NCBI RefSeq assembly: GCF_002192415.1
Contig: NZ_CP021780.1
Span: 3,348,001 to 3,412,000 of the forward strand
Reading direction: 5' to 3'
DNA: 64,000 bases
Source of the DNA: Paenibacillus donghaensis
GTDB taxonomy: Bacteria; Bacillota; Bacilli; Paenibacillales; Paenibacillaceae
Shown here: one piece after another, positions 7,859 through 15,707 of the stretch
Position numbering within the stretch: position 1 is the first letter of the stretch
Layout of the letters: each line of letters begins with the position of its first letter
Made by a program: the position numbers and the translations under genes
The notes under the pieces: model-generated
Told to the model about the DNA's origin: nothing
Seen by the model: only the letters and a program-made list of their open reading frames with translations
The model's database searches: none

Positions 7859-8080
7859 TTACAGCTCTTTAATTTCCTTCAATGCAGAAACAATACTGTC
7901 CTTCAGGTAGACATGTTTCTCAGGCAACACTACTTCTTGCGCTCCGCTGACTTCAACCCCTTGTAAACGTGCCTCTTGCTCCACCGCTTCCACATAAGTC
8001 ATACTGTTGTCTTCCACATTAACCCGGATATTATGTACATCCAGCAGATCCAGCGTTAACGTCGCATTTGAGTTCTCCAT
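7859..8080 (-). CDS. small acidic hypothetical protein
   Basis: 73 residues from the ATG at 8080 (MENSNATLTL); a GTG three codons earlier at 8089 is possible, since AAGGAGCT lies just before it. The protein is acidic, with no membrane helix, and alternates beta-like segments (TLTLDLLDVHNIRVNV) with a C-terminal helix (LKDSIVSALKEIKEL). Family not recognised. It has its own terminator and is divergent from the DUF2935 gene. Confidence 0.6.
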   Translation of the reverse strand: MENSNATLTLDLLDVHNIRVNVEDNSMTYVEAVEQEARLQGVEVSGAQEVVLPEKHVYLKDSIVSALKEIKEL

Positions 8081-8239
8081 CCTAATCACAGCTCCTTAGT
8101 TATTTTCTTTCATTGTGTCATATGATGTGAGAATTTGCTAGAGTTAATATCTGAACCTGGGTAGCTTCAACTAAAAAAGTAAGGTATCAATCCAAGCTTA
8201 ACCAGCATATGGTCTATAAAGATGAGGAGGAGGGGTATT

Positions 8240-9055
8240 ATGTCTGACGGATTTGTTGCTCGGTCTCTGGAAGAGACCAGCTTTTGGTCAAGAATTATGA
8301 AAGAACACTCCCTTTTTTTAGGATTGGGTTTCCGAGCGGAAGATACTGTCCTGATTAAAGAAGCCAATCACTTTTATCGGATTTTCGAAGACATTGAACG
8401 GCGGGTTCATTCTTTCTCCCTTGATGTAGACCCTGTAACGATTCAACAATTTAATCAGGAGGTCCATACAGCAGTATGTCACATTTGGGCGTTTAAAAGA
8501 AAAGTACTTGGTTTGATTCTATCTTGTAAGCTCCCTGGACAAACGAATTTCCCACTTTTAGTGGATCATGTAAGTAGAGAAGCTAACTATTTCAGGAATC
8601 GATTGGAAGAGTTAAACCAAGGCAAATTAGAGCCTTTATATGATGCGATTATTGATGAAAATGTATTTTTCTTAAGGATTATGGCCGACCATGCCAAATT
8701 CATAGGTCATCTGTTAGATCCTTCAGAACGGAAACTTGTTGAGCAGGCCCGAGAATTCAGTCAAGATTTTGATCAATTATTATTTCAGGCTAGAGATATC
8801 GAATCGATGAGACCTCAATCGCAAACCGGTCCAATCTTAAACCAGTTTCTCGATCAAAATAGGGTATCGGTAAAATCACTAAGGGATTTCAAAAAAACTG
8901 CTCGGGATTTAATCGATCAATGTAGAATTAAAAGCATCATACATCCGCTGCTTGCAGATCATGTTTTCCGCGAAGCAGAGAGATTTTTGGAGATTATTGA
9001 TATGTTCGAAAACTCTTTAACTGGGAAAGGAAATAACTCTATGATCCACCATTAA
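8240..9055 (+). CDS. DUF2935 family protein
   Basis: 271 residues from the ATG at 8240, nine bases after AGGAGGAGG. It is made of two copies of an all-helical unit, each beginning with a Trp/Phe-rich helix and an HxxFI/HSLFL motif (EHSLFLGLGF near 25, ADHAKFIGHLL near 150), which is the DUF2935 pattern. Conserved His, Glu and Asp at the repeats (KEH, REANYF, ADH, REAERF) suggest metal binding, but no activity is established for the family. Monocistronic, with a terminator downstream. Confidence 0.85.
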   Translation: MSDGFVARSLEETSFWSRIMKEHSLFLGLGFRAEDTVLIKEANHFYRIFEDIERRVHSFSLDVDPVTIQQFNQEVHTAVCHIWAFKRKVLGLILSCKLPGQTNFPLLVDHVSREANYFRNRLEELNQGKLEPLYDAIIDENVFFLRIMADHAKFIGHLLDPSERKLVEQAREFSQDFDQLLFQARDIESMRPQSQTGPILNQFLDQNRVSVKSLRDFKKTARDLIDQCRIKSIIHPLLADHVFREAERFLEIIDMFENSLTGKGNNSMIHH

Positions 9056-9188
9056 CACTATCTCGGTTCCACGGGTTGGGAACTAGAAATTGTTCAACCA
9101 AGTTCATCTGGTCTCGTTGGAGTTCATAATTTTTTTACATACATCATGGCCTTTTGTGCTGTTAATAACACGTCACCCCTGAAAGGAC

Positions 9189-9225
9189 AATAACCCCGTC
9201 AGGCACGAAGCCAGATGGGGTTATT
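9189..9225. terminator. bidirectional hairpin terminator
   Basis: AATAACCCC pairs with GGGGTTATT, with extra GTC/GAT pairing inside the loop; a T-rich stretch follows on the plus strand. It lies 135 bases after DUF2935 and next to a remnant gene end on the minus strand. Confidence 0.6.
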
Positions 9226-9247
9226 TTATGTATGCTCTAAACTCAAA
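9221..9247 (-). pseudogene. remnant of a phage-type gene end
   Basis: The minus strand reads the codons for FEFRAYIK and TAA, the same end, with the same following GGGTTATT hairpin, as the 73-codon frame at 35723-35944. Upstream of these nine codons the similarity stops. It is a duplicated scrap, not a gene. Confidence 0.45.
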
Positions 9248-9299
9248 AAGACTCGAACGAACCAGATACTTTATATCTCTTGAACATATCCCTTTCTCC

Positions 9300-9569
9300 C
9301 TAATCCATCAAACTATATATAACCTCTTGGACTGCAAAAACACTAGGATTAACGATCACCTTACTAATAATTATAAATAACTGAACGGGGTTACTTATTC
9401 CAACATCTACTACGTTCCAGTTTGAAGTTGTAGACTTATCAAGTCCATATTTTTCTATCAACCTATCTTTTGTTCCGCTATCCATTCCGTTTCTTGCCTC
9501 AATGTAACCTGGAATCAAGAGTAAAAATACAAATAAAACCATGAGGACAGCTATATATTTTTTCTTCAT
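9300..9569 (-). CDS. small exported hypothetical protein
   Basis: 89 residues from the ATG at 9569 (GGGAGAGGTG upstream). The N-terminus is a signal anchor (MKKKYIAVLMVLFVFLLLIPG). The rest is polar with a hydrophobic stretch near the end (VQLFIIISKVIVNPSVFAVQ). The motif LIEKYGLD is visible but no family is recognised. A good promoter lies at 9740-9768, about 170 bases upstream. Confidence 0.55.
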   Translation of the reverse strand: MKKKYIAVLMVLFVFLLLIPGYIEARNGMDSGTKDRLIEKYGLDKSTTSNWNVVDVGISNPVQLFIIISKVIVNPSVFAVQEVIYSLMD

Positions 9570-9739
9570 TTCACCTCTCCCCTCTATGTAATGCTCAAAC
9601 AATCACACCTACGAAATATGGATAACAAAGCTCACTTCAAACTATACACATAAGGCAATAATATGGTTTAATTGTGGCGAAAAGCGCCAAACCAGTCCAG
9701 ACTATAAGGAATGCAGGTAATTACGATCTCGATAGGATC

Positions 9740-9768
9740 ATTATATTTCATTTGGAACATTATGTAAA
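9740..9768 (-). promoter_or_regulatory. promoter, minus strand
   Basis: TTTACA (9763-9768), 17-base spacer, TATAAT (9740-9745). The -35 overlaps ACATAATGT, a near-palindrome also present in two copies upstream of the 35945-36649 gene; 39 bases around it are almost identical to 36697-36735. It probably drives the 9300-9569 gene. Confidence 0.6.
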
Positions 9769-9887
9769 TGAACTCTATATCACTGAATTGTTCTAATGTG
9801 CACTCCCTTGCAACAGTATTGTGAAATATTATTCTTTAACAAGTCGCTTTCATCATTGCCATCTAAAATTAGTGTTGTTAGACAAGC

Positions 9888-9919
9888 AAACCCCCTTCAG
9901 ATACATTTGAAGGGGGTTT
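9888..9919. terminator. EamA transporter terminator
   Basis: AAACCCCCTTCA pairs perfectly with TGAAGGGGGTTT across an eight-base loop. It lies eight bases after the transporter stop on the minus strand. Confidence 0.85.
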
Positions 9920-9926
9920 CTAAATA

Positions 9927-10802
9927 CTATTTTTTCTCGTTGATAACGAATAGAACACCTGTGAGAATTAGGATAGAGCCGATCCAAAACGTTAAACCTA
10001 TATTCTCTCCTAGAATAAGCCATCCAAGTAATGTTCCAACCAGGGGTTGAAAAAAGAAAAATATTCCTCCACTTGAAGCATTAAGCATTTGTAATCCACG
10101 ATTCCAAAGTAGAAATCCACCTGCTGTTGAAACAATACCCAAATATAAAAGTCCTCCCCAAATGGTCGGGTGAGTCAGTTGAGAGATATTAATATCGTGT
10201 AACCGTGGCAAAACAAAAGGAGTCAACACGATTAGGGCTACTAATATGGAATAGGTGGTTACCACAATTTGTGGATAATCACTTGGCAAACGCTTTACAA
10301 GTACAGACATGAGTGCCCATGTTAATGCTGCAATAAGTAGTGCAATACCTCCAAGAGTACTGGACATATTCACATCACCAATTCCAACCATGAGAAGTAC
10401 TCCAATTGTCGCTAAAAAAACAGAGATTCCCTTTTTTAACGTCAACTGTTCTTTAAGGATAATGCGAGCAAAAATAACCATAAATGCTGGTGTTGAAGAA
10501 GTTATAATGGCTCCCATTTGTGCTGTGGATAACATTGTACCCGTTTCCTGAGCAACAATTGAAATGGCATTACCAATGACTCCAATAGCTACAATTAATA
10601 AGAAATAACGTTTCTCAATTCGCCAGTTTTGCCGTGTTATGAAGCCGATAACGAGAAGTGCAACAATTGCCACTAAATATCGCATCCACACAAGTTCTAG
10701 TGGAGGTATGACCGATACTACAATTTTAACAACAACGTACATACCACCCCAGATAATGGAAGCTAAAGTTAAATATAAAGAACCTAATAAGGTGTTTTTC
10801 AT
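9927..10802 (-). CDS. EamA/DMT-family transporter
   Basis: 291 residues with ten hydrophobic helices in two EamA repeats (about 5-135 and 150-285); the characteristic loops WGGMYVVVK at the start of repeat one and WNRGLQMLNASSGG with FFFQPLVG in repeat two are visible. DMT carriers export or import small metabolites and drugs; the substrate is not predictable. The ATG at 10802 follows CGGAGGG at eight bases, but that ribosome site is locked in a hairpin with the mRNA leader (10811-10853). Expression is thus likely gated by translation of an 18-residue leader peptide. Confidence 0.9.
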   Translation of the reverse strand: MKNTLLGSLYLTLASIIWGGMYVVVKIVVSVIPPLELVWMRYLVAIVALLVIGFITRQNWRIEKRYFLLIVAIGVIGNAISIVAQETGTMLSTAQMGAIITSSTPAFMVIFARIILKEQLTLKKGISVFLATIGVLLMVGIGDVNMSSTLGGIALLIAALTWALMSVLVKRLPSDYPQIVVTTYSILVALIVLTPFVLPRLHDINISQLTHPTIWGGLLYLGIVSTAGGFLLWNRGLQMLNASSGGIFFFFQPLVGTLLGWLILGENIGLTFWIGSILILTGVLFVINEKK

Positions 10803-10810
10803 TTTTTATA

Positions 10811-10853
10811 CCCTCCGTTTTTTAATTAGGTCGAAAATGCCCCTAACGGAGAG
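10811..10853 (-). promoter_or_regulatory. hairpin sequestering the EamA ribosome site
   Basis: On the minus-strand transcript CTCTCCGTT (10845-10853) can pair along nine positions (one G-U) with AACGGAGGG (10811-10819), which is the Shine-Dalgarno of the transporter. An inner TTAGG/CCTAA pairing would extend the fold. An alternative partner for the 5' arm exists upstream (GGAG-T-GA-A-TG within 10861-10875). The set resembles the 1:2, 3:4 versus 2:3 switch of erm leaders. Confidence 0.65.
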
Positions 10854-10873
10854 ATGTAGTCACATTCACTCCA

Positions 10874-10930
10874 CTAAGAGCAGAAGTGTGCTACTGGTAC
10901 ATCGTTTTCAAATAATGGAGTCCAAAACAT
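10874..10930 (-). CDS. 18-residue leader peptide of the EamA transporter
   Basis: ATG at 10930 has GGGGTG six bases upstream; the frame reads MFWTPLFENDVPVAHFCS and stops at TAG. The stop is about 70 bases before the transporter start. The last codons (GTA GCA CA) form the 5' arm of a stem with TGTGACTAC further downstream, so a stalled ribosome would reshape the leader RNA. The gene would act in cis; the peptide itself need not be stable. The inducer is unknown; ribosome-targeting drugs are the usual ones for such leaders. Confidence 0.6.
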   Translation of the reverse strand: MFWTPLFENDVPVAHFCS

Positions 10931-10981
10931 TATGTTCACCCCTAGTCCAGTTCTTTTTCTAACAACAATTATTTGTATTTC

Positions 10982-10987
10982 ATTATA
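10982..10987 (-). promoter_or_regulatory. extended -10 of the leader/EamA transcript
   Basis: TGCTATAAT on the minus strand is an extended -10 (TGN-TATAAT); no good -35 is seen. Transcription would start near 10975, about 45 bases before the leader peptide. Confidence 0.55.
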
Positions 10988-11049
10988 GCAAAGAATATGA
11001 AGCCTGTGTTATAAAGGCTTAAGAGGAAATCACTATTCTGAGTATAAAA

Positions 11050-11126
11050 GAAACAGCGGCAGCCATGGACGAGAAGATAAAGTCCTAGACTGCCGCTGTT
11101 TTATTGAACTATCGTTTCCAGTTAGT
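11050..11126. repeat. dispersed hairpin repeat, copy 1
   Basis: AAACAGCGGCAG pairs with CTGCCGCTGTTT, with an inner GGAC/GTCC stem, followed by AACTATCGTTTCCAGTTAG. Copy 3 at 60715-60780 shares nearly all of it; copy 2 at 15417-15477 shares the layout. It lies downstream of the serine hydrolase gene and can act as its terminator. Confidence 0.7.
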
Positions 11127-11259
11127 TGAATGTTCACCTATTGGAATGAATCAAGGCACTTTTTATGGATGTTTTTAGTTCATCCAACTTTTCTTGAGGA
11201 ATCTTCTTTCTTATACGCAGGACTATATCTTGGCCAGTTATGAAATGCCTATTGCGAAG

Positions 11260-13431
11260 TTACTGAGCGGAAATCTCGAACTTCGTGCCGGCATCTCCGG
11301 CGAAAACTATGGATCCTCCTGCAGGCAGTTCGACCTGATCCTTGCCTCCGATGACACTGAAGTAGATGCATGTTCCCTTGGCATCATAAACAGCGAAGGA
11401 AGCGTTCGGGGACATGCTCACCTTAACGATCTTGCCCCCGTCTTTGTCGCTTATCGTATACCACCTGGCGTATCCGCTGGGCGGAATCGTAACGATTGAC
11501 TTCTTAGCGAAGTTAAAAGGCTTCACGGCGTCCTCGTTCACTAAGATGATTCCACCATGATTCAAGTACTCAACCCCGTCTTGTGTAAAGAACGTAAGAC
11601 CTGAGAGATCCCGCCCGTTCGATCCCGGAATTTGCAATTCGGAGACGGCCGTATTCGGGCCGGTTATTCGCTTATCCAACACGTACCCCGGCAATTGTTT
11701 CGACACATTCAAGTTGGTGGTTACCTTTGTCAAATAAGAAATCGACGTATACTTCTCAGTCAGCAGATAATACTTCTTCCCGTCGCGCTGAATCCATGCT
11801 TCCTTGGTCTCTGCCGGAAGAACTTGGGGCTGGAGCTTCTCGGCGCTGTACATTGATATAGCCACCTGCCCAAGACCCGGGACCGAAGCGTATCGACGAA
11901 GCCATTCGTAGGTACGGCCGTTCTCCTCCGTCACGAAGCTGATCATCGTATTCCCATCCGCACTCCGGAACGTCCCGTCTGCCGAATACTCGTAGATCTC
12001 GGCTGGATTATCGGGCGATTGCTCCGAAGTGATGGACATGACGCCACCTTCGGTAATATCTATTTTTGTCGCTGAACCGGTCGCACCATAGATTCCCGAA
12101 TACTCCAGCAGGGATTCTGGCATATCAGCCTTTACCGGCACGCCGTAAGACTTCTCAGGCTTGAATTCGGCAATTGTCCCTTTCTCTTTTAGCGCCTGAA
12201 GCAGGATTTCGTTCGCCAGAAGCTGATCGTACGTGCTGCTCCCGCCGGAAGTGACAACAGCTGCCGCCATGTCCTGTTCGGGAAGCACAACGAGCGACGC
12301 GTGATAAAGAATCGTGTCCCCGCCTTTGGTCAGCGCCTTCATCCCGTATTCGCTGAAGGGATACAGATAGACGCTGTCCCAGCCGAGACCGTAGTCGAAT
12401 GAGTTGTCCGCATCGTCAGGCCACAAAGGCGTCTTGTACTCGTCTTGCGCCATGGCCGCAGCCGATTTACCGGACAAGACTTCTTCCGCTTCCCCCATGA
12501 AAACTTGCGAGAATCGAGCCAAATCTTCCGCCGTGGAATAAATGCCTCCCGTTCCGATCATGTTCATCGTCTCGTTGGGGAGTTGTCCTGTATATGTAGG
12601 ATAATAGAGTCCCGCCAACTTCGCTGTGTCCGGAGAATCGAGTGGCGTCTTCGTATTGACCATACCCAGAGGTTCTGTAATATATCGATGGATATAAGAG
12701 GTAAAGTCCATGCCGCTGACCTGCTCGACCAGAATCTCGGCCAGCGTAAATCCGTCATTGCAGTAAACCGAATAAGCCCCCGGGTCCGCTTTCAAGGTCT
12801 GACCGGACAGTTGCTTCAGCAGTGTGTCGTGGGCATAAGTATCGTTATCTTCAAATAAACCGGCGTTCGTAGGCGAGGATCCCTTCAGCCCGGAAGAATG
12901 ATTGAGCAGCATGCGCGGCGTAATCTGTTTGTAACGTTCATCCGTCATCGTAAACTCGGGGATATACTGGACGACCGGCGTATCGAGATCGATTTCCCCT
13001 TGATCGACCAACTGCATAACGGCAACCGTGGTAAACATTTTACTCGTCGAGCCGATCCCATACATCGTGTCTTTCGTGAGCGGTTTCAGTCCCTGCTCAT
13101 CATTCTTGCCGGATTGGCCGGATACGACGATGTTGCCATGATCGATAAGGGCGTATTGCACGCTGTTCGTATCGTAAGCTTTCGTGAGGAGATCGGCTTT
13201 CTCATTTGCAGCTTTCATGGTTAATTCGTAGGTGAGCCCAGCTTCGTTAGAAGGCGAGTCCACTTCCGCCGTTGACACGGTTATCGGAGCAGCACTTGAC
13301 TCGATCACCTCAGATGTATTCAGTGCCTCTGCTGTGTTCTGCATCTCAGCCACTGGTGTGTTGTCGTCGCAGGCGGTTAACAGCAGAAGCAGACATAGCA
13401 CAGCTAGCATTATCCATCGACTTTTCATCAT
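11260..13431 (-). CDS. lipoprotein serine hydrolase, class C beta-lactamase/AmpH fold
   Basis: 723 residues. A lipoprotein signal ends in LLLLTAC, so the mature protein is tethered outside the membrane. The beta-lactamase/PBP4* domain spans about 75-415: SxxK as STSK in YGIGSTSKMFT, the HSSGLKG loop, YxN as YCN, and a KGG triad end near 367. A C-terminal region of about 300 beta-rich residues follows, of a kind seen in esterase or D-aminopeptidase relatives. Substrates could be peptides, esters or muropeptides. It is read after the DUF5808 gene, 25 bases apart, in the YtrA-type regulator's operon. Confidence 0.85.
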   Translation of the reverse strand: MMKSRWIMLAVLCLLLLLTACDDNTPVAEMQNTAEALNTSEVIESSAAPITVSTAEVDSPSNEAGLTYELTMKAANEKADLLTKAYDTNSVQYALIDHGNIVVSGQSGKNDEQGLKPLTKDTMYGIGSTSKMFTTVAVMQLVDQGEIDLDTPVVQYIPEFTMTDERYKQITPRMLLNHSSGLKGSSPTNAGLFEDNDTYAHDTLLKQLSGQTLKADPGAYSVYCNDGFTLAEILVEQVSGMDFTSYIHRYITEPLGMVNTKTPLDSPDTAKLAGLYYPTYTGQLPNETMNMIGTGGIYSTAEDLARFSQVFMGEAEEVLSGKSAAAMAQDEYKTPLWPDDADNSFDYGLGWDSVYLYPFSEYGMKALTKGGDTILYHASLVVLPEQDMAAAVVTSGGSSTYDQLLANEILLQALKEKGTIAEFKPEKSYGVPVKADMPESLLEYSGIYGATGSATKIDITEGGVMSITSEQSPDNPAEIYEYSADGTFRSADGNTMISFVTEENGRTYEWLRRYASVPGLGQVAISMYSAEKLQPQVLPAETKEAWIQRDGKKYYLLTEKYTSISYLTKVTTNLNVSKQLPGYVLDKRITGPNTAVSELQIPGSNGRDLSGLTFFTQDGVEYLNHGGIILVNEDAVKPFNFAKKSIVTIPPSGYARWYTISDKDGGKIVKVSMSPNASFAVYDAKGTCIYFSVIGGKDQVELPAGGSIVFAGDAGTKFEISAQ

Positions 13432-13456
13432 TTGAACTCCCCTTCCGGATATTGAA

Positions 13457-14533
13457 TTATTTATTCAAAATAGGCAGAAATAAGATAATTTCAATCACCG
13501 GAATGGCTACCGTCGCGGCGACTATAATCTTACCACGCGGATTGGCCATATTGATCGTCCAGCCGAAACCATGAATGTTCGGAACGATCCACGCCGGGTC
13601 TTCAGGGTTCACGTAAATGCTGCCGAGCCACTTCCAGTGCCTTTCCTCCATCGACGGAACATCCCTTAGCTGATCAATACCTTTGATTCGCAGGTAAAGC
13701 ATGACGCCGATCAGTGCCAAGAAGAGTGCTACCCAGAGCGACATGCCGGAGAGGAAGAGCAGCTTTCCCTTCCAACCGTACAACGCTATGGCTTGCGCCA
13801 CCCCTGCGAATACAACCATGAGGAGCGAAGCGCCCCAAGTCAGAATCGAATGGATTTTCTTGTGCTTCAACTGTTTTTGCAGTGAACCTTCCTGGTCCTG
13901 GGGATCCAGCGATGTCCTCGCACGGCCGATCATCAGATTATAGCAGACGAAAACAGTGATATTCAGTGCTTGCACGATGTTCAGTATGAACACGGTCCAC
14001 ACGGATTTGTTAAAGTCAAAATTTCCGAGAATCAACAATTGCGGAATCGTATCCCACTTCGCAATAGCAAAGAAGATGCATAGCGCCATCACGGCGGCAT
14101 TTGCCGAATACCACCAAGTGCTTAGCACCGGGCTATGCATCCGTCCGGCCACAAGGCTTGCTGCGCGCTTCGTCTGCACGACAATCTCCCAGCCTCTGGC
14201 CGCCTTCAAGCGTTGCGCGGACATCCGGCTGATCCAAATAGCGAAGCCTGACGCAATGATTGAAAGCAAGATGGCTGTCGTCCAAATTAGGAGACTCCGC
14301 GCAGGCTGATGACGCATCCATAAAAAGCAAACTCCTCCGATGACGACCGCAAAACCGCTGGTAAGCAAAGCGTAATTCCGGCGAATGGCACGGACGGCAG
14401 GGTCCTGCAGGGCCTCCGCAGGCAGCACGATGCCGAACAGCACGGTCCGCAAGCCGATATAGACCTGTAAACTGAGCATCAGAGCAATCATCAAATAACT
14501 GCTGGATATCATAATCATCGGTTCTTGTGTCAA
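13457..14533 (-). CDS. DUF5808 multi-pass membrane protein
   Basis: 358 residues with seven or eight helices. The C-terminal part contains GSIYVNPEDPAWIVP, then GFGWTINMANP, the signature of DUF5808, which in Firmicutes often follows a YtrA-type GntR regulator (DUF1648-like proteins). The start at 14533 overlaps the stop of that regulator by four bases, so the two are translationally coupled. Role unknown; co-regulation with the serine hydrolase downstream suggests a cell-envelope response. Confidence 0.8.
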   Translation of the reverse strand: MTQEPMIMISSSYLMIALMLSLQVYIGLRTVLFGIVLPAEALQDPAVRAIRRNYALLTSGFAVVIGGVCFLWMRHQPARSLLIWTTAILLSIIASGFAIWISRMSAQRLKAARGWEIVVQTKRAASLVAGRMHSPVLSTWWYSANAAVMALCIFFAIAKWDTIPQLLILGNFDFNKSVWTVFILNIVQALNITVFVCYNLMIGRARTSLDPQDQEGSLQKQLKHKKIHSILTWGASLLMVVFAGVAQAIALYGWKGKLLFLSGMSLWVALFLALIGVMLYLRIKGIDQLRDVPSMEERHWKWLGSIYVNPEDPAWIVPNIHGFGWTINMANPRGKIIVAATVAIPVIEIILFLPILNK

Positions 14534-14931
14534 CGTTGTTCCCCTCCGCGATTCGTAATCATCTCTCGGTACACCGATCTGCTCTCCTGCGCGAATACCT
14601 CTTCCGCCATGCCTCGTACCGCAGCTGCCGCCGCAAGAGACCGCAACTGCCGCCGGAGCTTCTCCTCGAACGCCTCCGTCACGCCGGGCATCCCGTCGGG
14701 CTGAACGATAACGCCCTTTTTTCGGTGTACTTGAAGTAAGCCCTCCTGCTTGAGCAAATTGTAGGCTTTGTTAACGGTATGGAGATTGATCCCCAAGTCC
14801 TCCGCCAAGCTTCGGATCGACGGAAGCCGATCGCCAGGCCGCAAGGCACCGGAGGCGATCCCTTCGACGATTTGGTCAACCAGTTGTGTGTAAATCGGAG
14901 TTTCCGATTGCAGATCGAGCTCTATGAACAA
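14530..14931 (-). CDS. GntR-family regulator, YtrA subfamily
   Basis: 133 residues: an N-terminal winged helix (ETPIYTQLVDQIVEGIASGALRPGD, RLPSIRSLAEDLGINLHTVNKAYNLL in short motifs) and a short helical tail without a ligand-binding domain, which defines YtrA. Such regulators repress their own operon and respond to envelope stress. The ATG at 14931 has AAGGAGGGAT upstream. A perfect seven-base inverted repeat at 15255-15275 is the likely operator. It sits downstream of a decayed membrane-protein frame (14966-15235). Confidence 0.9.
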   Translation of the reverse strand: MFIELDLQSETPIYTQLVDQIVEGIASGALRPGDRLPSIRSLAEDLGINLHTVNKAYNLLKQEGLLQVHRKKGVIVQPDGMPGVTEAFEEKLRRQLRSLAAAAAVRGMAEEVFAQESRSVYREMITNRGGEQR

Positions 14932-14965
14932 AAATATCCCTCCTTATGGTAGCAGCTGCGCGTCA

Positions 14966-15235
14966 TCAGATAGAAAGGGGGCCGATGATGCAGAGCAAAA
15001 GCAAGTCGGCCGCCATATAGGCGACAAGCACGTTTGCCGTCATGTATACAACGAGGGAATCGGAGCACTTTTGGCGCGGATCAGCTTTGCGAGCTGCCAC
15101 GTGAACAGCGCCATCGCCGGATTCTCGGCCTTCGGAAGCACTTTGAGCGATTAGGGCATCAGCAGCGCTCCGGCAATGGCGCAGGGTATCATTAACCATG
15201 TGCGATTTTGACATGTCGAAACCGTTCCATATCAA
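14966..15235 (-). pseudogene. decayed small membrane-protein gene
   Basis: The frame starting near 15235 reads plausible protein only in pieces. One frame gives MSKSHMVNDT then nonsense; the next frame gives IPCAIAGALLMP, a stop, then KVLPKAENPAMALFTWQLAKL; the first frame resumes with VLVAYMAADLLLLCIIGPLSI and stops at 14966. The pieces together look like one broken integral membrane protein. It is the first unit after the operator at 15255, ahead of the YtrA regulator. Confidence 0.5.
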
Positions 15236-15254
15236 ACCAACCTCCTTCTTTGTT

Positions 15255-15275
15255 TGTTATATTACATGTATAACA
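15255..15275 (-). promoter_or_regulatory. likely YtrA-type operator
   Basis: TGTTATA-TTACATG-TATAACA is an inverted repeat with perfect seven-base arms, 20 bases before the first start of the operon and next to a GAAGGAGGTTGG ribosome site. GntR/YtrA proteins bind repeats of this size. Confidence 0.6.
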
Positions 15276-15416
15276 CAGATAATAATACTATTCAAGATCA
15301 AGTTGAAAATAATTCCATATTGTCTAGTATGGTTATTAATGTTCTTAAAGGTTTGAACTAAAGTGTCATATGCGTAGGCTATAGTACTAAACAATCCTGC
15401 CCTTAGCTAAATGAAA

Positions 15417-15477
15417 ACGGCAGCTGATTTTCTGGTCAGCTGCCGTGGTATCCTTATTCAACTATCCTGCCCGTTAG
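15417..15477. repeat. dispersed hairpin repeat, copy 2
   Basis: ACGGCAGCTGA pairs perfectly with TCAGCTGCCGT, followed by a short T-rich run and AACTATCCTGCCCGTTAG, the degenerate version of the tail found in copies 1 and 3. Confidence 0.6.
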
Positions 15478-15489
15478 CCATACATGCAG

Positions 15490-15707
15490 CGCAAGCGCCG
15501 CACCACAGATGATGAAAATATTTGTATCTGTTAATACTGCTACTATGGCTGGGAGAGGAAGGTCGATAAGCTATGGTGCCTACGAGCCCATCCGTTAGTC
15601 TGACTCCAACGATCACGCCTATCGGGAAGCACTCATGGGAGATTAATCCTACTCTGATTGTTGCACCAGCCTCTTACCTAATTTAGCCGTAGAGAGGATA
15701 CTTCAAA
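15490..15707 (+). ncRNA. IS110 left non-coding end, possible bridge RNA
   Basis: About 218 bases without a gene directly upstream of the IS110 transposase. In IS110-family elements the non-coding end before the recombinase gene encodes the structured bridge RNA that pairs with donor and target DNA. The stretch contains short complementary segments (AAGCGCCGC, GGTCGATAAGC, TATGGTGCC). I could not define the loops or the element boundary, so this is placed by family rule only. Confidence 0.35.

Noticed and set aside
11097..11120. GAACTATCGTTT in the dispersed repeat as a LexA box
   Set aside because: It has only part of the consensus and is shared by all copies as the repeat tail, not placed at promoters.
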